Source: Hyaloscypha bicolor E (taxonomy: Eukaryota; Ascomycota; Leotiomycetes; Helotiales; Hyaloscyphaceae). Taken from it: DNA of 64,000 bases. The position numbers and the translations under genes were made by a program. The notes under the pieces are model-generated. The model worked only from the letters and a program-made list of their open reading frames with translations, was not told the origin of the DNA and ran no database searches. This document shows, in pieces, positions 57,764 to 64,000 of the stretch; within the stretch, counting starts at the first letter, position 1; each line of letters begins with the position of its first letter. The stretch is taken from contig NW_020194517.1 of assembly GCF_002865645.1 (NCBI RefSeq), positions 682,001 to 746,000 on the forward strand, in the 5' to 3' direction.

Positions 57764-58630
57764 ATGCTCACGCTGAACACGAAGCTCACTGATGGGCTCG
57801 TTGCAATTGTCTTTATCTGCCTGCTACGAGTTGGACGGAGTGAAGGTTAGTTCAGTCCGGGTCGTTGAGGTTATATGCTTATCTAGACCAGCTCCCCATA
57901 GCTCCACCACGACCGAACTTTCTGCCGTCTAACTGGGCAGCCAATGTGGACACTGTACAGTTGAGGGAATCGGCACCACTAACCAATGATGACCTGATAT
58001 AATCACAACGTAATCTTACATGGCAACAGCGATATACATTGTCATCAGTGATACTAGATCTACAATCGGATCTTCAATCAACTACACCAACACTATAACA
58101 GCACTAATTGATTCAAGCGCCTGTCTTAATTCATGGGAAGTATGTAGCGGACAAACTTTTTATACCTTCAATACCATCTCTGGAGTGGATTCTTCGTGAG
58201 CCAGTATCCTCTTTGTCTGCTGCCTGAGACTGATTACAACAGTATCTAGTCTTCTTCTAACGCACACGAACACATTCATTGCAGAGCAAATGATTTCTAA
58301 GATTTGGAAATCCACGGTAAAAATTACGAGACAGCCATAATGCCAACTACTATCTGCGGTTACGATGCGGCCGTGACTCTCCCAGAGGTCACGTATTACT
58401 ATACTTATACCGCATCGCTCAACTGGACATCTAGTAGATCCCTGTTGGAGGATGGTGACAAGAGTGTTGAACTAGGCCCATTTGTGAGAGGCTCGGATTC
58501 ATCTGCGTCCTATTTCATGACTTGGGCTAGGTTAGGGTCACGTCCAGGTCCCTGCAGTATGATAATGGATGGATACGCAACAGCCAAGATTGGAGTTACA
58601 GCATTGACCACCAACAGACCCTGGTTATGA
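57764..58630 (+). pseudogene. Possible secreted-protein gene, frame interrupted
   Basis: A plausible first exon, 57764-57845, encodes MLTLNTKLTDGLVAIVFICL with a hydrophobic core typical of a signal peptide. It can be spliced (GTTAGT to CTAG) to a block from 57887 reading DQLPIAPPRPNFLPSNWAAN. Further right are protein-like blocks in other frames: TRSTIGSSINYTNTITALID, ACLNSWEVCSGQTFYTFN, and 58304-58630 with TTICGYDAAVTLPEVTYYYT and FMTWARLGSRPGPCSMIMDG. I could not join them without crossing stops. It may be a decayed or fast-evolving secreted protein gene with introns I misplaced. No family is recognised. Confidence 0.3.
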
Positions 58631-59629
58631 AACCGGCTTTAATGGAAATATACGGCGGAGGACGGCACGGCTATCAGTCATTGGCATCAGAGACACCAAG
58701 ATGCGAACTTGCAAGTCCCCTGCTGCGCTACCTCCCACCTCGGCCGAAGGGTGGCACACCTCTCTCGACATACTTCTCGAGAGAAATGGTCACTGAGTAA
58801 GTAGCATGTTTCTGTCACCGTTTCGAAGTACTGGATAGTTCCAGAGGAAGTACACCTTGAGTGTGACACTGCCTCACTAGCTGCCAGATAGGCTCAATCT
58901 TGTCTTCTATAAAGTCGTATCGGACATTGTAAATGAATCTAGAGAAGAAAAAGTTCTAATTACCGCACAAGACACCCATCAGTCAATATCGAACCCAGTC
59001 AGAAGATGACCCTCGCCTATTTCACTCCTAACACTTCAAACTTTTGACCCCCCTGCCTCAAGAAAAGCTCTCTTTTTAAATGTAGATAGGTATTTAATAG
59101 CATATCAATGCATTCCTTTTGCTGTTCCTATCATAATTATCCTTCTCCAATGAGATTTCGTGAGGTGACGTAAATGAAATGAACAAGAGGTTGTCGCCCC
59201 TCAGGATTTACCCCGCGGAACAGGGGGCAGGGAATAAATAGAGTTCCGTTGCACGTCGCATTTTAAAGCCATAATAGTCTAAATTCCTTCAGTATCAAAT
59301 CGAAGCATTTTTCTTCCGCCACGAGTACTTTTCGCGGTCTGAATCCATGAAAATGACTTCAGGCTCAAATCACATTTGCGCATACTTGATCAGCCGACTT
59401 CTCATCACAACAATTTTGGAACTCGTCGCATTTCTTTAATCTTATTACTAAAGCTAAGTGGACGGGGAACTGTGAAAGGACCGCAGAAGAGATGCAGTTG
59501 ACCAGATCAGGCATTTCCAAGCCAAAAACCTGCCCACCCAAGACAGAAATTCATGCGATTCAGCCACCGTTCCTACACCCCACTGAGATCACCGTATTTC
59601 CAGCCTTGAACAAGCCCATTCTTGTTGCC
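58631..59629. other. Gene-free intergenic DNA
   Basis: No supported gene or repeat. Composition is AT-richer than the flanks. Confidence 0.45.
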
Positions 59630-60103
59630 TTACACTGGAGCCCAAGTCACCATCATTGACCCATTGGCTGCGATAAGAATGCATGGCATCACAGATGGGA
59701 TGTTAATGCGTAGTATGGCCGCCCCAATTCCCATTGTTTCTGCAAGGATTGCCTCTTGGGCTGTGCTGGCCATGCGAGCACCTGTTGGAGCTCGGGTATC
59801 ATTCAAAAAATTATGAAGCGGGGGATTGCTTGACTGGTGACCGGTTTGTGATCCTCTGTCGGCGGAGATCGGTTGGTTGGGCACAGCTCGACTGAAGTCG
59901 CGGATAAAATGCGTCTGCTGAGCTGTGCCATTGGGGTTGAAAGCCTGACTTGTGCCCAGGTGTTGCTGGAGATTGGAAGCATGTAAGGGTCGTCGAAGAG
60001 TTCCCGCAGAAGGTCCAGCTGGGAAGGATGGTTGCTGATGAAATTCTAGGTCAGAACACTACTCAGTGACGGAACGAGACGAGCAAAGCCAAACCTTGGA
60101 CAT
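59630..60103 (-). CDS. Orphan protein with disordered N-terminus and hydrophobic C-terminus
   Basis: Two exons, 60095-60103 (three codons, MSK) and 59630-60034, give 137 residues. The intron 60035-60094 has a TTCTGACC branch and a CATCAG acceptor, and the joined exon lengths are whole codons. The protein is low in acids and rich in Gln, Ser, Pro and Asn (FPAGPSAGTLRRPLHASNLQ, NPNGTAQQTHFIRDFSRAVP). It ends in a more hydrophobic stretch, ILAETMGIGAAILRINIPSV and MPCILIAANGSMMVTWAPV. I recognise no family. The last codons before the stop overlap a potential donor (GTGTAAGG), so a further exon is possible. Real gene status is plausible but unproven. Confidence 0.45.
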
Positions 60104-61311
60104 CTTGAAATGCTTTAAAAAAAAGACTTCAACTTTCGCAGACTTGAGCTCAAAAGACTGGTAGTGCGAAATCTCGTTATACCCAAAGAATATCTTCAGT
60201 TATGAATGAAGTTATGCTCAAAAATTAGTTCGAGAAACTTGAATGACTTGTATCAGCACATGGGGAGCACCTTCTAAAAAGATTTTGAACGGAATTTATA
60301 CTTCTCTGTGGGTAGCAGACCCATAAACCAACATCGCGAACTCAATTGACAGAGTTCTGTTCTGAAAATTGAATTCCGAGAAACCAGATCCGAGATCTAG
60401 GAAAGCAGACCAACATATCTAAAAATAGACTTCTGATTGAAAGGGGACAAGAGGGCTGATAGAACTGAATAAGCATCTGGGAACATATTTCCGTTGTTTC
60501 AATAAGCGCCCGAGTTGGGCGAAGATGTTTACGTGCTATGTTGAGTCTATCTTGAGATAAGCTGGTCAAGACCGTGCAGGACAATTGACTCCAAACGCCC
60601 CCTCGAAACACTTGCCTGAGGATGATGAACTTCAATGTCAGCAGCTGAAGTAATTTGATGACTTTATCATCAATCAAATGCACACTGGCAGCTAGACTTA
60701 ACCAATGAAGCGCAAAAACACTTTGAACAGGTAATTTTGATGAGCTCCCAAGAACATCCGCGCTGGCGTGTAAGATTTGGAAGACCGCAAGAGATACTGA
60801 AGTGGGCCACCCAAAGACCCTGAAACTTTCGGAGGCTTCGCATGGCGCGCCATCCAACTTGGTCGAGATATATTTAGATGTTGGTCCTGCTGGATCGACG
60901 CTTTTCTGCAGTGTCGACGTGGTGGGTGAACATGGAAGAACATTGGTGGTGTGTGGCGCTTATGCCATTTTGAAACAAGGGCAGGTCAGCAACAAAGGTA
61001 GGTTCTGATTGGACAGGGGTGTTGGAAAGTTTATGGGTCACAGGTATCTCGAAAACTCATTTCTTGTATTCGATTTCCTGGAAATCAGAATCTGGTTTTG
61101 GGTCAGGTTCAACACTTAACGCGAAGTCATGTGATCTCACGGTTACACGAGCCGCTTCCTGTGACGACACGCGACCTGCAGCTGGACAGAGCCCTCTGAA
61201 TGTCACTCAGCGAAGTCTTCAAATCTGGGGAGATTACAATTTTCAGTTCACACCTGAAATAGAGGTCACCACTCCAGTTCCGTTTAGATCAAGAATGTGA
61301 CGGCCTCCAAG
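60104..61311. other. Intergenic region upstream of two divergent genes
   Basis: It lies between the orphan gene (minus) and the SRAP gene (plus). A 171-codon minus frame at 60342-60857 is hydrophobic but shows no family features and ends in AT-rich DNA; I do not call it a gene. No motif is proposed. Confidence 0.4.
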
Positions 61312-62669
61312 ATGTGTGGAAGATACGCGCTTGCTTGGGTATGGATACGTCCTCTGCACATGGGGTCGCAGCTAACAGCCTGCAGCGGGCCTCCCAAGTT
61401 AGGGCCTACCTTGAAAATGAGCATATGCCGATTTATGAGGCTCCAAATGACGAAGGTGATGGGGCTCCGCGACAAAGCTACAATTTCGCTCCTGGATATT
61501 ATGGCATTGTCTACCGTGCAGACACACCTGATTGGGGCGCAGGACCTCGGCATCATAAGAAGGGGGAGGGAGAGTCTGAAGAGCAACCTCCAGCAGAGGT
61601 TGAAGAGGGGGCAGCTGAGCCACAGGAAGTCCGATACAAGCTACAGTCCATGAAGTGGGGTCTTATCCCGTTCTGGACGAAGCGCAACCCTGATTACGGA
61701 TCCATGATGAAGACAATAAACTGCCGAGGCGACTCGTTGATCGAAAACAAGGGCATGTGGACGACAATGAAGCAAAAAAAGCGATGCATAGTCCTGGCTC
61801 AAGGATTCTATGAATGGTTGAAGAAAGGGAAGGACAAGATCCCTCATTTTGTGAAGCGAAAGGACGGCAAATTGATGTGTTTTGCTGGTCTATGGGATTG
61901 TGTTCAATATGAAGGTCTAGCTCCTACCGCTTCTCTGATGAATGTCGCTGACTGCTGGTCTGCAGGCTCAGACGAAAAGCATTACACTTACACCGTTATT
62001 ACGACCGATTCGAATAAGCAACTCAAGTTTCTTCACGACCGAATGCCTGTCATATTTGAAAATAGCTCGGAAGAGCTTCGGACTTGGCTAGATCCGAATC
62101 GCTTAACTTGGTCGAAGGAACTACAAAGTTTGCTGAAACCATTCCAAGGAGAATTAGAGGTGTATCCCGTCAGCAAGGAAGTTGGAAAAGTTGGCAACAA
62201 TTCTCCTAATTTCATCATTCCCGTCGCAAGCAGCAAGAACAAGTCGAACATTGCAAATTTTTTTGCGAAGAGCGCTTTGAAAGATACCTCAAAGCTTGGG
62301 GTCACAGCCAAGACTTCGAAATTAGTCGAATCCAAGAGCGAGAGCGCCCAGAAGGAGACGAAGGAGACGCCAATCAAAGCCGAGGACGAGGATCGTAAAA
62401 CCGTCAACCACTCTGGATCCGAAGATAATGCCCCTCTACCTGCTCCAAAAGAGGAAGCCAAACAGGGAATCAAACGAGAGTTGGATGTCCCAGACGAGGA
62501 GTCACTAAAGAAAGTAGCAAAAACATCCGCCAGTCCATTTAAAGCGTCCTCTCCTCCCAAGCCAGCCCGCAAGACAAGAAGTGCCACAAGCAATAATACA
62601 GCAAGTCCTTCTAAAACTTCGGGAAAGGACAAGGGCAGTCAGAAGATAACGAATTTCTTTGGGAGATAA
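61312..62669 (+). CDS. SRAP-domain abasic-site-processing protein (HMCES/YedK family)
   Basis: Two exons, 61312-61338 and 61386-62669, give 436 residues. It begins MCGRY, so removal of Met exposes Cys2, which in this family bonds covalently to abasic sites in single-stranded DNA. Other active-site residues are in place: Asn121 in TINCRGDSL, Glu152 in QGFYEWLK and His226 in LHDRMPV. WGLIPFW and IVLAQGFYEW are family blocks. The second half is disordered and Lys/Ser-rich. It has two IxxFF elements, SNIANFFAKS and QKITNFFGR at the very end, resembling PCNA-interaction motifs, as human HMCES also carries a PCNA-binding motif near its end. It should act at replication forks. The first intron lies nine codons in. 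Confidence 0.95.
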
Positions 62670-62995
62670 GTGGCAGGTGGCGTTCATGTCAGATACCAGA
62701 ATCGGAGTTTGGCGTCCAGTGGTGTTGTCTCATAACTGTGGGTGAAGCCTTCATCAATGGTGGCAAATGTTTATTACGCAATTAGTTGGAAGAAACATGA
62801 CCGGACCATCATGTATATTTACAAATGAACGGTAAGTATATACAGTGCGTCAAGCGAGAAAACCATGCGCTTTATTTGCAATTTCCAGCCGTCGGCCAAA
62901 TTTATCGTGCTAAGCAAGACTTTACAAGTGAAGTATCTTGCATATTTGTTCCGCTCCCAGTTGGGGTCTCCGTGAGAACTGTTTCATATCGTTAA
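62670..62995. other. Intergenic region between convergent genes
   Basis: It holds the 3' ends of the SRAP gene (plus) and the GH5 gene (minus). Nothing else is seen. Confidence 0.45.
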
Positions 62996-64000
62996 CTATA
63001 ATCTGGCAAGTAGGGCCTTCAAGAAATGCTGACCATATGTCGAGTCGAATGAGCCTGCGGACCACCCAATGTAGCCCAGGTAGACGTCAGAATTTGCACT
63101 AAATAAATTGTTTAGCATCGGTTCATCGCAAACGTTAGAAGGAGGCTGTACTTGATGAATGCTATTTGTGTACACAACAGCTTCTGGCACGACGCTACAT
63201 TGCCACCGCCTGTCTCCGAATTCAAAGCCATTCTCTTGTTTGTTCGAAGCCATGCAGCAAGGGGCTGGAAGGCATCGGCACTTGAACAAATCAGCCACAT
63301 GTTACTTTATGGGGAAAGGGAAAAGGGAGCCGAGAGCTGTGACATCATCCCGCTAGCTAGTTTAATAGGGACCTCGGGGCATGGAGAAAGAAATAGGTTC
63401 TTTACACATTGTCTTTCGTGCATTCCGGGTGTGTTCCACTGTTATCACTATCCAAGTATTTGTGTACGTCGAAGACGAGGTTTGTGGTAGTGCCACCTGG
63501 GTTCGTGACATTAAGCAAAGCTGGGCCCGATCTGCCATGGAATCAGTATGGTTATTCCCTAATTTTCAAAACAGCAAGCTCAGAAGCTTGGTGGCTCCTG
63601 AGAAGCTCTCGGCCTCTGAGTTTTCACAAGTATCGAAAGTCTTACCCATTCGAGATAAATGCTCCAGCCGAAGTGTAGTCATTTCCTGGCAAGAGAACTT
63701 AAGATCCATTAGATTGTGTGTTATCACTGCGGATCTACGAGTACTTACTTAACTGGGTAGTTGCGCCAGCTCCTCGGATTGCGTTGACGACAAGTTGGAC
63801 GGTAGCAGCCCACTTGGTAATGTCTACCTCGTGAGGTTCGTTCATTACGCCAAATATGATATTGCCAGTTCTCTTGTATTTTGTCGCAAGTTGCGTCCAT
63901 AAGTTAACAAACTGGTCATTTGTGGGCCCTGATCCTTGACCTATAATCTGTCCATTCCAGCGTGCGTAGTTGTGAACGTCAATAACACAGCTTGCACCGG
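62996..64000 (-). CDS. GH5 endo-beta-1,4-glucanase, C-terminal part
   Basis: The gene enters from the right edge and ends at 62996. Exons in reading order: 63749 to beyond 64000, 63646-63697, 63406-63531, 63152-63280 and 62996-63098. It reads ASCVIDVHNYARWNGQIIGQ, NIIFGVMNEPHEVDITKWAA (acid/base Glu), QLILLPGNDYTSAGAFISNG, TTNLVFDVHKYLDSDNSGTH, NKRMALNSETGGGNVASCQK (nucleophile Glu) and INANSDVYLGYIGWSAGSFD. These are hallmarks of fungal GH5 endoglucanases that cut internal bonds in cellulose outside the cell. The N-terminus, with any signal peptide or cellulose-binding module, is off the window. The tail GQHFLKALLARL is not a binding module. Confidence 0.93.

Noticed and set aside
60342..60857. 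171-codon minus-strand frame
   Set aside because: No family features, AT-rich end, no plausible promoter or intron signals, and overlapping frames on the other strand.

Overview
The window looks like nuclear DNA of a filamentous ascomycete (Pezizomycotina). The genes are split by many short introns (about 45-110 bases) with GTAAGT-type donors, CTAAC/CTGAC-type branch points and YAG acceptors. The protein set is typical of the group: Stc1, Ssn6, TAF8, Som1, GH51 and GH5 enzymes and MFS sugar transporters. The class cannot be fixed from the sequence alone; Leotiomycetes would be a guess. I see no bacterial, viral or plasmid features, no tRNA, no rRNA and no intact transposon. Exon joins below were worked out by hand from splice motifs and reading-frame continuity, and the summed exon lengths give whole codons in every complete model.

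Layout. 1-325: start of an Ime2/MAK-type kinase (-). 4293-5650: nine-exon Stc1-domain gene (+). 7025-7723: conserved unknown protein (-). 8407-9744: ribosomal protein uL3 (-). 10517-13554: Ssn6/Cyc8 corepressor (-), with 4.5 kb of gene-free, partly low-complexity DNA upstream. 18084-19206: TMEM115-like Golgi protein (-). 20027-22086: LisH-WD40 protein of the Sif2/TBL1 type (+). 22833-24700 (-) and 25550-27450 (+): GH51 arabinofuranosidase and an MFS sugar transporter, divergent. 28858-32280 (-) and 32558-33425 (+): Rfc1 and mitochondrial uL16m, divergent. 33777-34105: TFIIH subunit Tfb5 (-). 34644-35472: single-pass membrane protein (+). 35699-36840: aldo-keto reductase (-). 39102-41064: protein with 11 CCHC zinc knuckles (+). 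41774-44207: second sugar transporter (-). 45255-46167: dienoyl-CoA isomerase (-). 47960-50905: isochorismatase/AlkB/GST fusion (+). 51309-52010 (-) and 52091-52422 (+): Rad51-paralogue-like protein and Som1, divergent and 80 bases apart. 52772-53748 (-) and 54073-54536 (+): TAF8 and a COX VIIa-like subunit, divergent. 55571-56785: RACK1 (+) with a U24-like box C/D snoRNA in its second intron. 59630-60103: orphan two-exon gene (-). 61312-62669: SRAP/HMCES protein (+). 62996 to the right edge: GH5 endoglucanase (-), cut by the window end.

Together this is mostly housekeeping chromatin: transcription (Ssn6, Sif2, TAF8, Tfb5), translation (uL3, uL16m, RACK1, U24), mitochondrial biogenesis (uL16m, Som1, COX VIIa), DNA replication and repair (Rfc1, HMCES, AlkB fusion, Rad51-like) and plant-polymer use (GH51 with transporter, GH5). 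The most unusual items are the three-enzyme fusion protein, whose isochorismatase part has serine where the nucleophilic cysteine is expected, the snoRNA hidden in the RACK1 intron, and several gene-like but broken or orphan loci at about 2.9-3.7, 28.3, 36.9-37.7, 57.8-58.6 and 59.6-60.1 kb.
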